From: Todiramphus chloris collaris
Lineage: Eukaryota; Chordata; Aves; Coraciiformes; Alcedinidae
Direction: 5' to 3'
DNA: 64,000 bases
Assembly (NCBI GenBank): GCA_025345505.1
Contig: JANVCC010000152.1
Coordinates: 2,179,318 to 2,243,317 of the forward strand
Shown here: in pieces, positions 1 to 12,800 of the stretch
Numbering within the stretch: the first letter of the stretch is position 1
Layout: each line of letters opens with the position of its first letter
Position numbers and translations under genes: made by a program
The notes under the pieces: model-generated
What the model was told of the DNA's origin: nothing
The model's input: only the letters and a program-made list of their open reading frames with translations
Database searches by the model: none

Positions 1-380
1 CTGTGAGGACAGGTTGAGATAGATAGGGTTGTTCAAGGGGACACCTTATAGTGGCCTTTCAGTACTTAAAGGGGGCCTACAGGGAAGATGGGTAGGGGCT
101 TTTTATCAGGGAGTGTAGTAATAGGACAAGGGATAGTAGTTTTAAACTGAAGGAGGGTAGATTTAGTTTAGAATTTAGGAAGCAGTTCTGAGGGTGGTGA
201 GGTACTGGAACAGGTTGCCCAGAGAAGCTAGGGATGCCCCCTCCCTGAAGTGTTCCAGGCCAGGTTGGAGGGGGCTTTAAACAACCTGGTCTAGTGGAAG
301 ATGTCCCAGCCCACAAAAGGAGAGTTGGAACTAGATGATCTTTAAGGTTCCTTCCAACCCAAAACATTCTATGACTCTGT
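1..380 (+). mobile_element. CR1 LINE, 3' end fragment
   Basis: This is the plus-strand CR1 3' region: GAGGACAGG-type RT tail, GGGTGGTGAGGTACTGGAACAGGTTGCCC, then the terminal GGAACTAGATGATC...CCAACCC...ATTCTATGACTCTG. It is cut by the window edge on the left. It lies downstream of MTNR1B. Confidence 0.9.
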
Positions 381-2639
381 GTTGTATTTTATTCACATTC
401 TATTACTCATGTGAGCTTCACTAAGGACAGCTGAGGAGATACTAGCACAAGGAGTCTTAAAAGTGCAGAGATTGTTTGTAAAATGGGTTCATAAACATTT
501 CAAATCTTCTTCCTATTATTATGCAGAATGATATCTGCTCACTTTTATGGCCAAACAAGCGGTTCCAATGTTTAGATTTGTTTTATAGAGCTAAAACAGT
601 AGTGAGAAATTGATCCAAATTCTGAACTCTATTCTGACTCACGTCAACAAGTGATAAACCGAGGTCAATCAATTTACTTCTAATCCTAGTTCATCTACAA
701 ATCAGACAACAAATTCTGACTTTCAAGTCACAATTTTGTGTACTCAAAAAAGTCAGAAAAAGCACGATTGTCAATAAAGGAAAATTGATGTCCTTTCCTG
801 CAAGTTTCCCAGAGTCTTGAAATTCCTTATTTACTCTGGGGAAAGTTTCACATGTAGTGTGAAAAACAAGTGTTTTAGTTCTGTGTTCAGTAGCTTGCTG
901 TGGAAGTCGTAAAGAAAGACAATACATATCAAAACTGTGTCAAAGTTACAAAATTATGTTCTAAGCAGAACCCACATATTAATGATTGCTACTTTTAGCT
1001 ACAATATTTTTATTGTCTACCACCTGGTTAGATTTGCCCCATCTCTTTCTTACCCCTGTTCACAAAGTTTTTAGCTTTCATCATGCTGAGTCCTAGGCTA
1101 CTGAACTTCAGAGATTATGATAAATTATCTGAAGAACATGAAAGAAGCTAGAAGAATCATAACATTTGTTACCTTGCTGTACTTTACACAGACTTTTGGC
1201 AAGCAAATAAAACATTTAAAATGCTGTGGTTCCTTGATGTTTTTATGTAACTATAACAGCATAAGGGTGTTTTTTAGTATGTCTTTATGGCTTCAGGAGC
1301 ACTGTATTGGTTGTACAAATTAACGTTACTACAGAAATATTTTTCATAATGTCCTGGTCAGGAAATCCAAACTGGAATGTAATAGGAACCTGAACTTATA
1401 ATTTTTCTATGTCAATACCTGACGTGGATTTACAAGAGGCCTATCTCTTCTCCCCTGAACAGCACTACTAAGAGTAACATGCATTTCAGGTCTAATGATA
1501 AAATAACTTAATTGGCTGTGTGTTTACACACATCTCCCTAATCTGATCTAAAGATAATACACGCCACATTGTGTGAATTATTATGATGCTGTGGGGTATA
1601 ACCCAGACTGTAATCTGCTCTGTATGGTCATTGTTACAGTGAATACCTGAAAAAAGAAGAAATACAGTCTGATTTTGAGCTGAGTTTGAAAAGAAAGTGG
1701 AAAAACATATTTTTATCTCATGAACTGTGAAAATATGAACTATAGGTAGACTAATTATGGGATTAATATCACCTGTCTTTGCCTTGAATCTATCTACATG
1801 AGCTGCCTTATCTCCATTACAGTCAGTGGAGATAAGAGTCAGTGAATACTATCGATCAGTTCCCCTGACCAATAAAGGTGCCTCTTTCAAGATAAAACTA
1901 ATCATTTCCCAGAACTTCATGAACTACAGTGGGAATTTAGAAAATAATTGTGTGCTAACTCCTACATTGGAGACAACCCAAGTTAGGCAAGTTGAATCCC
2001 TGTCTAGCTATCTAAACTGAGATGTTTGATCTAGTAATCAAAGTTCCTTCTAAAGTCAGTGAAAGGAGACCAGCACCTTCACAAATTAATCTCATCCTTG
2101 GATGTGTGTGTGCCATCGCAGATGGAAGGAAACCTCTCTCCACTATAGGGACCCTTGAAGGTTAGTTTAGGTTAGACACCAGCAGTGGTTTTTGTTTGAG
2201 ATTAGATGCAGACACACGAGACAAATATCTCAGCTACCAATATACTCAAAAGGGCTTCTACTTTTGGTCTAGCATCATTTGAGATGATCTAGGATATCCT
2301 GCCTGGTGTTCAGTTGCTGCTCCAAACAACCACAGATCATATGCCAAAATTTCCAGCCTGAAATTGTGTAAGGTGTGCTAAAGTGCATTAAATGTCTTTG
2401 GATGTATATATTTAGGTAAATAAATTGAGTGCAATGAAAATCCAGTCCTCTTTAAAGGAAGAATATTTCATGAAATAAATGTGTAAGAACTCAACCATTT
2501 GTATTGTATTATATAGTATAAAATCACCCACAAAAAGGAATGGAGTGAGTACACTGTATTCCCAGTCTCAGTGTATGTATGAGAAAAATGTGTGGAAAGG
2601 CTCTAATGTTAATATTTGCTTTTACACAACTGTTCTTGA
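381..2639. other. AT-rich intergenic stretch, nothing recognised
   Basis: This is the downstream flank of MTNR1B. Only short chance frames are present, with no conserved motif, repeat or RNA gene visible by eye. SLC36A4 would be expected beyond the left edge if mammal-like gene order holds. Confidence 0.5.
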
Positions 2640-2997
2640 CTTTAATTTGCAAGTTTGATTCAAAAATACTACTACTGCCATCAGTACAAAGAACCCAAAA
2701 CTCCCACTGAAGTAAAAAAACCCCACCTCATTCGTATATCTGGTAGCAGAATTCAGGTCTCACAACTAAACCAGCTTGACACTCACCTGCTGCTTTAATT
2801 CTGAAATGCATTTTCAATTGGTATCTTGTATAAAGTATGAATTGAGAGCAATGTGCTTTATCAAGAAGACAGTACTCCAGTCACAAAGTGTCATCCAAGT
2901 GGAAAGCTCCCAAAAAGTAAGCAAAAATGACCTGAACATTACAGTACTATATTCTTGAGTTTCTCTATAGCAAACTCTTGCATTGACTATCACAGAT
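2640..2997 (-). other. MTNR1B: MTNR1B 3' UTR candidate with weak poly(A) signals
   Basis: Downstream of the stop the minus strand shows ATTAAA hexamers at 2799-2794 and 2646-2641, about 200 and 350 bases past the stop. No AATAAA was seen this close. The true 3' end cannot be fixed from sequence alone; these are the nearest plausible signals. Confidence 0.35.
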
Positions 2998-3866
2998 TTA
3001 CAAGGTATCAGTTTTCATTTGGTCATTGTTGTTTAAAGCAGGAGAAGGCTTGCTCTTCTGACCATCAGTTCCTCCTTTGGATGTGTCCTGGAAGAAAAGC
3101 CTTGGCATCCACAGTGACATTAAAATTCGTTTGTATTCATTCCGAAAATTCTGGTTCAGAAGTCCATATATTATTGCATTAAGGCAGCTGTTGAAATAGG
3201 CCATGAAGTAGCTTATAATGAATAACCATTCAGGAACTTTTGGTGCCATTTCTGTAGGATCAATGGCTACAGCCAGTCCAATGAAGTTTAAAGGTGCCCA
3301 GCAAAAGGCAAAAATCACAAAAACCACAAACATGGTAAGAAAGTTTCTGAAGTCACTTGGCTTCAGTCTTGGCTTTGTTTCTGACTTGACTCGTCTTCTA
3401 ACTTGAAGCACTAAAACCCAAATTCGAAGGTAGCAGAAGCTCACAATGGTGATAGGGACGATGAAGTGAATTACCACAACAGCTATTGTATAGTAGGAGC
3501 TTGCAGTCTGAACAAATGTGCATGAATAGATGCGTGGATCATACTTTAAAGACCCCACAAAAAAATTGGGCACGGTTGCAATTACTGTTAATACCCAAAC
3601 TAAGGAGACGTACAGCATTGTGTTCCAACAGCTGTACACTTTGTCATAGGCAAAACTATGACATATATAGCAATATCGATTTATTGCAATTGCAGTGATG
3701 TTAAAAATTGAGCCTATTACACTTAGTCCCATCACAAAGCCACTCGCTTTACAGTGCATTTCACCCAATGTCCATCCATTGTGGAAAATAGCTAACAGCA
3801 CCAGTGGGTACGGATACAAGGCCACCACCAGATCAGCCAAAGCTAGACTCACCACAAATGCATTAC
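2998..3866 (-). CDS. MTNR1B: Melatonin receptor type 1B, exon 2 (TM2-TM7 and C-tail)
   Basis: The acceptor CCCTAG|GTAATG sits at 3868-3867. It completes the Gly71 codon split with exon 1 and leads into [11 protein letters not shown] (TM2). The exon ends at TAA (3000-2998), giving 359 residues in total, close to human MT2 (362). Visible features are Cys109 and Cys186 for the extracellular disulfide, and NRY at 133-135, the melatonin-receptor version of DRY. Asn171 and Gln190 match the residues that hold melatonin in MT2 structures, and TM5 has His204. CWAPLN lies in TM6 (259-264), and NAIIY (300-304) replaces NPxxY, as in all melatonin receptors. A Gln-Thr-Ala-Ser run after IYSCTF in loop 2 is MT2-like rather than MT1-like. 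No frameshift or stop is present, so the gene looks functional. An in-frame ATG at 3960 lies in the intron and is not the start. Confidence 0.95.
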
Positions 3867-3960
3867 CTAGGGAAAAAGAAAAACACATAGACATAAGTCT
3901 GAAAGCAAGAACAGTTGTGAACAGGGAGAAAATATGATACATAATTTTGGATGTCTGCAA

Positions 3961-5560
3961 TGCTAAATCATTGATGAAGTCAGCAAATGGCAGGTATATA
4001 GAACCAATAGGTCTGTATGGGAAATAATATTACAGTTCAGATTAGAACACCATGGAAATATTTGCAGCAACATGATGTTTCAAATCTGTTGGTGACTGAA
4101 TTATACTCTTCTTTCTATTTTAATCTTTAATAAACATGACCATCATCAAGCCATTACATAAGCCCGTGTTGAGTTGTTACAGTGTAGCTAACTCTACAGC
4201 TGAATCGAGTAAGGTGAAAAAGAAAAATGTCTAAGCTGTGCAAGGTGGGCAAGTCATTATCATACTCTAACCTATCTAGAATACTAACAGGCTTGACAGG
4301 TATCAAGGGAAAATTTATACAATGCTTAGGTCTGTAGGGATAAGAAGGATGTGTTGGTTTATGTATATTCTAAATTGCTACATAATAATTTGTAGTGCAG
4401 CTGTTTTCTGCATGAATGGCCTACCCATATTGCAGTTATTTTCCTATTGGATTGACTAAGGAAGAGTGAAATGCCTCTATAGAAAGGCATATTAAATTAT
4501 ACAAAGGGAAAAAAAAAAACCCCAAAAAAACAGGAATGCAAGAGAAAGTATTCAAATTCATCAAAGGAACCTGGAGATCCTTTTCTGCTGATGATGTTTA
4601 AAGAAATTGTAGTGCTAAGGTTGACTCTTACTGTCCCTCTTTAAAGAGTGTCCTTTTCATCAGTTGTAAATTTCTGGACATTATATCTAAGGATACTTTA
4701 ATAAAATAGTGAGATAGTAAACTGTATTCCTGAAAAATGAATTGTGAAATCATTTACTAGAAACTTCCCAGGAGACAGAAAATAGAGGTACTAACTTTAG
4801 ATTCTTGGCATTTAGGTAGTGTTAAACACATTTCTGGTTTGCATACCCAGGGTTTTTATTTACTTAAAGTCTTTCACAGAATGAACAGATATGCAAAAAA
4901 AAATCCAAGTAGCTTTTAAAATTGTGTGTGGAACATATTTTTTTTTTTTTTTAAAGAGCAGTTAGATGCTTAATTATACAATTTATGAGCTTTCTAGTTC
5001 TTGTCTGGGAAAGAATTGATCCATTTAATTTTAAGTACAGAAATATTTCCATGAATAAGGATGTCGTTAGATGGGAGGCATAAAACCAACAGCAACGTAG
5101 GATTAAACTCCTTAAAAAATGTCAGAAGTTCATCTTCTCCACCTTCTCTGCATCTGTAGCTTCCTTAACCCAAGTTAAGGATTAGGGAACTCTCTTTCTC
5201 CTACAAAGTTTAGGAGAAGATCATGCTCATCAGAAACTTCACAACCTCTAGTGAATTTAAGAGAAAGCAGTATTATCTATTTGTAGCTACAGAAACACAG
5301 CTCATCTCAAGCATGGTGTACAGCTTATTTTATACAGTTCCTTGATTAGCAGCCTGTCTCACACTCTTGTTTTACTTCAAGGGCCACTCAAGTGTTTTCA
5401 TAGCTACTGTGCACTGTTACTGGATGGAAGGCTACTTGTCTTAGGAGCAGGATGTAAAACCAGTAGTACTGTGCTGGGTTTTATGATCTTCCAAGCCACA
5501 GTCACTCCCTGCTTTGGTATTGAGAGAGAAAGAAACAAGAGTGTGGAGGGGATAAAAACA
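3961..5560. other. Intron stretch, no recognised element
   Basis: AT-rich unique-looking sequence with a T run at about 4938-4953 and an A-rich patch at 4507-4530. No repeat family was recognised. Confidence 0.4.
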
Positions 5561-5561
5561 G

Positions 5562-5766
5562 AGAAGGAGAAAGGAGGAGAAGGAGGAGAAGGTAGGAAAA
5601 GGAAGAAGAGGGAGGGAGGGAGGGAGGGAGGGAGGAAGGAAGGAAGGAAGGAAGGAAGGAAGGAAGGAAGGAAGGAAGGNNNNNNNNNNAGGAAGGAAGG
5701 AAGGAAGGAAGGAAGGAAGGAAGGAAGGAAGGAAGGAAGGAAGGAAGGAAGGAAGGAAGGAAAAGG
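5562..5766 (+). repeat. Polypurine microsatellite (GGGA)n/(GGAA)n with assembly gap
   Basis: An interrupted purine tract leads into (GGGA)n at about 5610-5633 and then (GGAA)n to about 5762, with one strand all purine. Ten N at 5680-5689 mark a gap, so the true repeat length is unknown. Frames translated through it (poly KEGR or SFLP) are artefacts. Confidence 0.97.
5680..5689. other. Assembly gap (10 N)
   Basis: Ten consecutive N inside the (GGAA)n tract. The round number suggests a placeholder, not a measured length. Confidence 0.98.
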
Positions 5767-8268
5767 GTTTCAAGGCTTCCTAGCATCAGCTTATACCTAA
5801 ACTGTAATTGTTCAGTTAAAATCAAGTGGGAATTCAGCTCTTTCAATCATATTTGGAAATTTAAAGTACATTTGGCAAGAGAATTTCAAAATTTTGTTTG
5901 TAATTTAGGACTTCTTGAACACTTCTATCTGCAATGAATAAGGACAGTTAGCAATGAACTTGTCAAAACCATAATATACCAATTTACAAAACAGGAGACA
6001 AATGGTGAAGTATCTATAAAGGCTTCAAATAATATGTTGCTTTTATGGCTGTTTACAGCATCAAATGTTCAGACTGTGCAGTGCAAAGTAAGGTCCAATG
6101 TTTATTCATTTCTACAGGCTGACTGCAGAATGAAGTTTGATACTATATTACTACAATGAATGATCTACAAAAGTAGAGAGAAACTTCTAATTCGTAAAAA
6201 ATACTTTATCACCATTTTGAGAAATCAAAGCTCAGAGATGTTTTTAAGTGCTTGGGTAAAGTAAATGCTCCTTAATATACCTAAGACACAGCATTTGGAG
6301 TAGCTATGATTACATTCATGAGACAATCAAAGAGGTAACTTTTTGCTGTCTGTAACAAAATAGAAACCCCAGTGTGCTCATCTATATGGAATTATTATCA
6401 TTATGTCCATAATTTACTTGATGGACTTTGTTCCTAGATTCCAGTTTCATCAGACAGAAGATTATATTCATTTATGAGACACACATTTTCTCATTAAAAT
6501 GAAAAGACTCCTTAATTACAAGCAGTAGCTACTAAAAGCCAAATATCTATCCAGGGTCTAAAATAAGATACACATTTGTGATGTTTTAAAAATTGATAGT
6601 TGGGTGCATAAAAAAGAAATTAAGTTCTGATACTGAGTTTGGGTACAACAGAACTAGATAGATATTTCATGAAACATTCTTGTATATTGGTTTTGTTATC
6701 CCAATTAACAGGAAAAAGAGAACTTTCACACCCTCTTGTCATCTTGCTATGACTTGATGTCATAGCAATTTGATCATAGAACAAACTTTTTCGAAAGGTC
6801 AGAGCTAAGCATCTGCCTTCTTAAAAGGCAATTGACTTCTAATGTCTCTACCAAAAAAAGCAGCAATTGCAATCACCAACCATATTTTTAAAGGTTTTGC
6901 TTCTTTCTTTGGTTTCAAACTGACTAAAATTGTTAATTATATATTATGGTGTTTTATTTGTCATCAGATGTTTTGTTTGTTACACATTTAACAAGTGGCA
7001 CACGGACATCACTGTCTTAGCTCTATTTCTTCCTGGCTACAGTCACATTTGTCCTTGTGTACTCTTCCTCTGCATCCATTACTCTTGTCTTATTTTGTAT
7101 ACAAAGGCCTAGCTTCAAGACAGGAAAATTGTTTTTACATAGCCTATTGTGCAGACTTGCATTTTTCTCTTCCCCCTCCTCTTCTACTGTTGAACTTGGG
7201 TTGGTGTGTAGCAACAAATATAAGGAGCCGGGACAGGATGAGTGTGACTATAGTGTGTCGGCAGATTTTTTTTTAAAATACCAAGGATTGATAGCTCAGG
7301 ATAGTTCCTTTATTCTTCCATTTCCATATCCTAACCTTAAGGGAAAACTCAGAGTTATTAATGTGGATTTCTTACTACATTATGTCTTCAGCTTGAATGT
7401 TAGCGGGAAAGCTTTTTGCTGGGCTTAAGGCTTAAAAATCCCTCTAATAATCAGTACTGTTTATAGTTAAATACCCTTTTATATTGGTTGAGAATAATAA
7501 GAAATAGAATTTTCCTATGATATCACTCTGAAAACTACCTGTAGGTATTTATCAGTACTAAAGAAAGAGGAGCAAGATCTTGACTTTAAAGAAGTATGAA
7601 TTCTATCATTCTTCAAACTGAAGCCAATCATTCCTCTGCAGAGTTCACTGTAATAGACATCCTCAAGAAGAAGTTAGATTGACAGACCATCTGTCCATAC
7701 AGACTAGGCATTTATTTAGTGCTAGCATATGCTTCAGCCCCCTTTTTTATTTCTCTGTCAGACACTTGTAGTATCTTTGCTCAAAATGAAGTTAAAAAAG
7801 AGAGTTCTGGAAAGTTTCAAATAGCTTTCTTGTTGTGGTTGATGTATAGACAGGATCTGCGCTCAGTTTCTAGACAGCCTTATAGTCAAAGACACAAGGT
7901 GCCACTTTGGGGATGCATAGTGGCATCCATTCTCTAAGTTATTTTTATATAAACACTAAGCATACAAAACGCTTTTTTTTTGCATTTTTTTCCACAAAAT
8001 ACACAAGGTGAGCCTAATATTTCAATTCTTTTCTGTAAGCCATTTAAGGAAAAAAAACAAGTTTTAGAGTCTTGATCATAACTCCAAATTTCTGCAAGTG
8101 ATATGCCACTTGCATATGAAATCCTTCTTCATCTGTGACATCACCTCTCTCTAATAAAGATAACCATTATCCTGATACTAGGCTTGGTACGAAGTAGCTG
8201 ATGGCTTATAATTTTTGCTTTCTGACTACCAGCAATTTGTGGAAACAAATTACTATTTTTATAGTTTT
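5767..8268. other. Intron stretch, no recognised element
   Basis: AT-rich sequence with short chance frames on both strands. The longest (7057-7428, 123 codons, plus) shows no domain or splice context I recognise. Confidence 0.4.
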
Positions 8269-9444
8269 AGAATCATAGAATCATAAAATCATTTCAGTTG
8301 GAAAAGACCTTCAAGGTCATTGAGTCCAACCATTAACCTAACACTGCCAATCCCACCACTAAACCATATCCCTAAACACACCATCCAGGGGTGGTAACTC
8401 CACCACTTCCCTGGGCAGCCTGTTCCAATGCTTGACAGCCCTTTCAGTGAAGAAGTTTTTCATAATGTCCAACCTAAACCTCCTCTGGCACAACTTCATG
8501 CCATTTCCTCTTGTCTTATCACTTTTTACTTGGGAGAGGAGACCAACCCCCACCTCACTACAACCTCCTTTCAGGTAGTTGTAGAGAGTGATAAGCCCCT
8601 CAGCCTCTTTTTCTCCAGGCTAAACAACACCAGTTCCCTCAGCTTCTCCTCATAAGACTTAAGTCTCCAGCTTTGTTGCCCTTCTCAGGACCCGCTCCTG
8701 CACCTCAATGCCTTTCTTGTAGTGAGGGACCCAAAAGTGAACACAACACTTGAGGTGTGGCCTCACCAGTGCCAAGGACAGGGGATGATCACTTCCCTGG
8801 TCCTGCTGGTCACGCTATTTCTAGTACAATCCAGGATTTTAATGGCCTTCTTGGCCACCTGGGCACGCTGCTGGCTTATGTTCAGGTGTCTGTCAATCAA
8901 CACCCCTAGGTCCTTTTCTGCAAGGCAGCCTTCCAGCCACTCCTCTTCAAGCCTGTAGCATTGCAGGGGGTTGTTGTGACCCAAATGCAGGACCTGGCTC
9001 TTGGCCTTGTTGAATCTCATGCCATTGACCTTGGCCTGTTGATTCATCCTGTCCAGGCCCCTCTGAGGAGCATCTTACCCTCAAGCATATCTATGTTCCC
9101 ACTCAGCTTCGGATCATCTGCAAACTTAGTGAGGGTGCCCTTGATCCCCTCATCCAGATCATTGATGAAGATACTAAAGAGAACAGGCCCCAGTACAGAG
9201 CCCTGGAGGACACCGCTTGTGACCAGCTGACAACTGGATTTAACTCCATTTACCACCACTCTTTGGGCCCAGCCATCCAGACAGTTTTTCACCCAGTGAA
9301 GCATTTACCCATCCAAACCATGAGCATGCAGTTTCTCCAGGAGAATGCTGTGGGAAACAGTGTCAATAGCTTTACTGAAGTCCAGTTAGACAAGATCCAC
9401 AGTCTTCCCTCGTCCACTAAGAGTCACCGTGACATAGAAGGAAA
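8269..9444 (-). mobile_element. CR1 LINE, 5'-truncated, RT C-terminal part to 3' end
   Basis: The 3' end lies at the left (AGAATCATAGAATCATAAAATC). On the minus strand the element runs from about 9444 to 8269. Two broken frames (9304-9044 and 9047-8763) carry the reverse transcriptase end: [22 protein letters not shown] and FADDPKL, where FADDTKL is usual in CR1, then AKSQVLHLGHNNP. A third frame (8553-8359) holds the ORF2 tail ([10 protein letters not shown]). Frameshifts and stops make it inactive. It is a typical 5'-truncated copy inside MTNR1B intron 1, inserted in the same transcriptional direction as the gene. Confidence 0.93.
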
Positions 9445-11600
9445 TTTAATGTTACTGCCTTTGATTATATTATATTATGGTAAATAATCTGCCTTTTAGG
9501 CCTCTTTAATGGCTGTTGAAGTTAATGGGAAAACTGCCATAAAGGGGACATTAATCATATATAAGAAAATAAAGATCTCTTGTTAACAAGGATATGGAAA
9601 ACTGAAAACATTTGGTCCATATAATAAAAGCAACAACAATGATATAAATGAAGTGCTGGAATTATATTTGGATTGAAGAAGAAAGAGGAGAAAAATCAAG
9701 ATGAAAAAGAACAAAAAATAAAGCCTAAGCCCCTCTCATAGTTCCTACAACTTTGAAAAGAGCAGATCTTACCTTCAAAGAAAGTCTGTTAATCCTAAGG
9801 CATGTTAGACAGGTCTCACTACAGCAAGTGGCTTACTGATATATTGTGTGAGTCTAGACCAACATGGATATTGAAGAGGTTTATATAGCAGCTTGAAGAA
9901 ACCAATCAGTCCTTCAGTCAAGAAGACAGTCCCTCTTTAATCTTCCCTTGTCTATAACTACTAGTTAGTAGTAGAAACTATGCAGCTCTGATAAAGTATT
10001 ATCTTGAACTTTCTTGTGCAATATCACCTTTTGAGAACCAGGCTTAAATACAATTTCCAGGTTTCAGACACTCCTGAATCATCATTAAAGTGAGTCTAAA
10101 GGTCTGGACAAAATAAAAGAGGAGCATATTCAGCTAAGAGCAAACTGATATAGAATTGACTTCACATGTCTGTGTCTCCACTCCTGGTTGTATAAGAATA
10201 TCCCTGAGACTGAAAGCAAGGACCAATTTGCTCAGCCAAACCATTTAAGCAGCAGGTTATTCTAAGTGACAGCTTGAGCACAAACCTGAGCAAAGTATGA
10301 ATGGTTTTCCAGCTCACAGTTCAGGATTTTTGTAAAACAGATGTTTACTGTGATAGAACTCTGTAGCTGGTCCTACTCCTGGAGCTTCTTCATTAGCTGA
10401 TTATCTTTCTCAACATTTGAGTTATCTTTGATGTGTTTTATGGAAGGATTACATAATGATATAGAAAGTTATGCTTTCAGATACAGGACTTTTGCTAAAC
10501 TTCCAGGTGGCAGCTTTTAAATGGAAGCACTGGCCACCTTATTGCTGGTTCTTGGTGCTGCCAGTGACACCTACATTTTCTGACCTATCATTTCTACTGG
10601 GCTTCAGTTCCTGTAATTCTTGCAGCTCAGTTTAGGCTTGGTTGTGGGAGTTCTTCTTAAGGTTTGGTCTTTAATGTGGAAAGAAAAGCATGAGTCTGGA
10701 GGGAGTAAAGAACTGGCACCAGGTAGGCAGGCAGAGCTAAGGACTAGGTAGGTTTTTGTTTCTCTTTCCAGAGTGGCTCAGTGAATATAGCTTGAATGAC
10801 ATGCGGGGAGATGTTAGATGCTCCTGGAGAATGGCTGATGCTTCTTACTTCCTCACTACTAATTTTCGTCTATAGTTTTTGACTTCTTTGATTAATATTT
10901 TTTACACTATTTAAGTTCTTGTAGTTCTTGATTTTTTGTTTAAATAGGTAACTTTAAAAATCACCTGTGTCAACTCTTCTCACAATCCATCAGAGAAAAT
11001 AAAACCTGACAGGCTAATTCAGATGAAACTTCACGTCAGCAGGAATAAAGCTACCAGAAGTGGATACCAGCAGCAGGTGGAGCAGAGAATGAAATCTTTC
11101 ACACACTGACATTTGAATTCCCTGTGACACTACAAGCCAAGACCTAGGGTAATCTTTGATTTACCAAGACATGTTAATCTAGTATAATCTTCAACAGTGT
11201 GTTACTAACAGAAGGTTTAACATAATACTCCAAGCAAGTGCCAGATGGGCTTTTGTTTTCTTTGAATATGACAGTTTAAAAGTGGTGATACACTCCTTTG
11301 CAGTTATGTTTCATAATTGAAGATATTGGTGGGATATACTGTAGACTTCAATGTAATGGAAAGGGACAAGCAGTATATTTTAACTAGAACCACGGTATTT
11401 TAGAGACTTTATCAAAAAATATAGCATAGATGATGAATCAATGCTGGTCTTCAATTTATGAAAGGTTCAGGTTATTTCTTTTTAGAAGATGTATGTTCTA
11501 TGAAACTGTTTAGAGTCTTTGGTGCCTGTAACTATACTGTGGTACATATAAGAGAAATTCTCTACCATCACTGGGAATAGAATGATAATAAAAAAAAAAA
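9445..11600. other. Intron stretch, no recognised element
   Basis: AT-rich, unique-looking sequence with no frame above 60 codons and no repeat recognised, ending in an A run (11590-11602) beside the next CR1 3' end. Confidence 0.4.
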
Positions 11601-12800
11601 AACATAAAATCATTTAGGTTGGAAAGGATTGTTAAGATCATCAAGTCAAACTGATAATCCAGCACTGACAAATCCACCACTAAACCATGTCACTAAGCAC
11701 CACGTCTATACTTCTTTTAAATACCTCCAGGGATGGTGACTCCACCACTTCCCTGGACAGCCTGTTCCAGGGCTCAAAAACAGTTTCAGTGAAGAAATTT
11801 TTCATAGTACTCAATCTAAACCTTGTCTGATACAACTTCAAGCCATTTCCACCCACCCTGTTGCTTATTCCTTGGGAGAAGAGACTGCTCCCCACCTTGC
11901 TACAACCTTAGGTTAATTAGGTAGGACCTTCCTTTCATAAACCCATGCTGACTGGGCTTGATCACCTGGTTGTCCTCTATGTGTCACATGATGACACTCA
12001 AGTTGATCTGCTTTATAATTTTCCCTGGCATCAAGGTCAGACTGACTGGGCTGCAGATCCCTGGATCCTCCTTCCAGCCCTTCTTGTAGATGGGTGTCAC
12101 ATTTGCTAACCTCCTGTCAGCTAGGATCTTCCCTGTTAGCCAGAACTGCTGATAAATGATGCAGAGAGGCTTGGTGAGCACTTCTGACAGCTCCCTCAGC
12201 ACCCTTGGGTGGATCCCATACAGTCCCATAGACTTTGGTGTGTCTAAGCGGTGTAGCAAGTTGCCAACCATTTCCTCGGGGATTAAGGGGCCTTCATTAT
12301 GCTCCCTGTCCCTATCTTCCAGCACAGGGTCTGGGTACCTAGGGAACAACTGGGCTTACTATTAAAGACTGACAGAAAGAAGGCTTTAAATACCTCAGCC
12401 TTTCCCTCATCCTTGGTCACTATGTTTCCCCTTGCATCCAGTAGAGGACAGAGATTCTCCTTAGTGCTCCTTTTGTTGCTAATGTATTTACAGAAGCATT
12501 TTTTATTGTCCTTTACAACAGCAGCCAGATCAAGTTCTATCTGGGCTTTGGTCCTTCTCATTTTCTCCCTGCAGAATCTCACAACATCCTTGTAGTCCTG
12601 CTGAGTTGCCTGCCTCTTTTTCCAAAGGTCATAACCTCTTTTTTATTCCTGAGTTCCAGTCCAAGCTTTCTGTTTAACCAGGCTGGTCTTCCCCATCGGC
12701 TCAACTTTTGGCACATGGGGACGGCTCCTGCACATTTAAGATTTCCTACTTGAAGAATGTCCAGCCTTCCTGGACTCCTTTGCCCTTAAGGACTCTAATA
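11601..12800 (-). mobile_element. CR1 LINE with internal deletion (RT N-terminal part joined to 3' end)
   Basis: The 3' end is at the left (11601). The ORF2 tail runs to about 11910, then the sequence jumps directly to a more 5' RT segment (TTCATAAACCCATGCTGACTGG), so about 0.8 kb of CR1 is missing at 11910. The minus frame 12349-11984 holds the RT N-terminal part (LTKPLCIIYQQFWLTG, DRRLANVTPIYKKG). Frame 12582-12283 holds the EN-RT linker (KKCFCKYISNKR, GKAEVFKAFF). All are frame-broken. The right boundary near 12800 is approximate. Confidence 0.87.

Noticed and set aside
2998-3960. Single-exon receptor starting at the ATG at 3960
   Set aside because: Residues before NAFVV do not match any melatonin receptor. 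The CCCTAG|GT acceptor and phase match with exon 1 show the true boundary at 3866.
5342-5846. Long frames through the microsatellite on both strands
   Set aside because: They are products of (GGAA)n periodicity and cross a 10-N gap.
8428-9487. Plus-strand frames over the CR1 at 8.3-9.4 kb
   Set aside because: Antisense shadows of the minus-strand CR1 ORF2. The same holds for antisense frames over the other CR1 copies.
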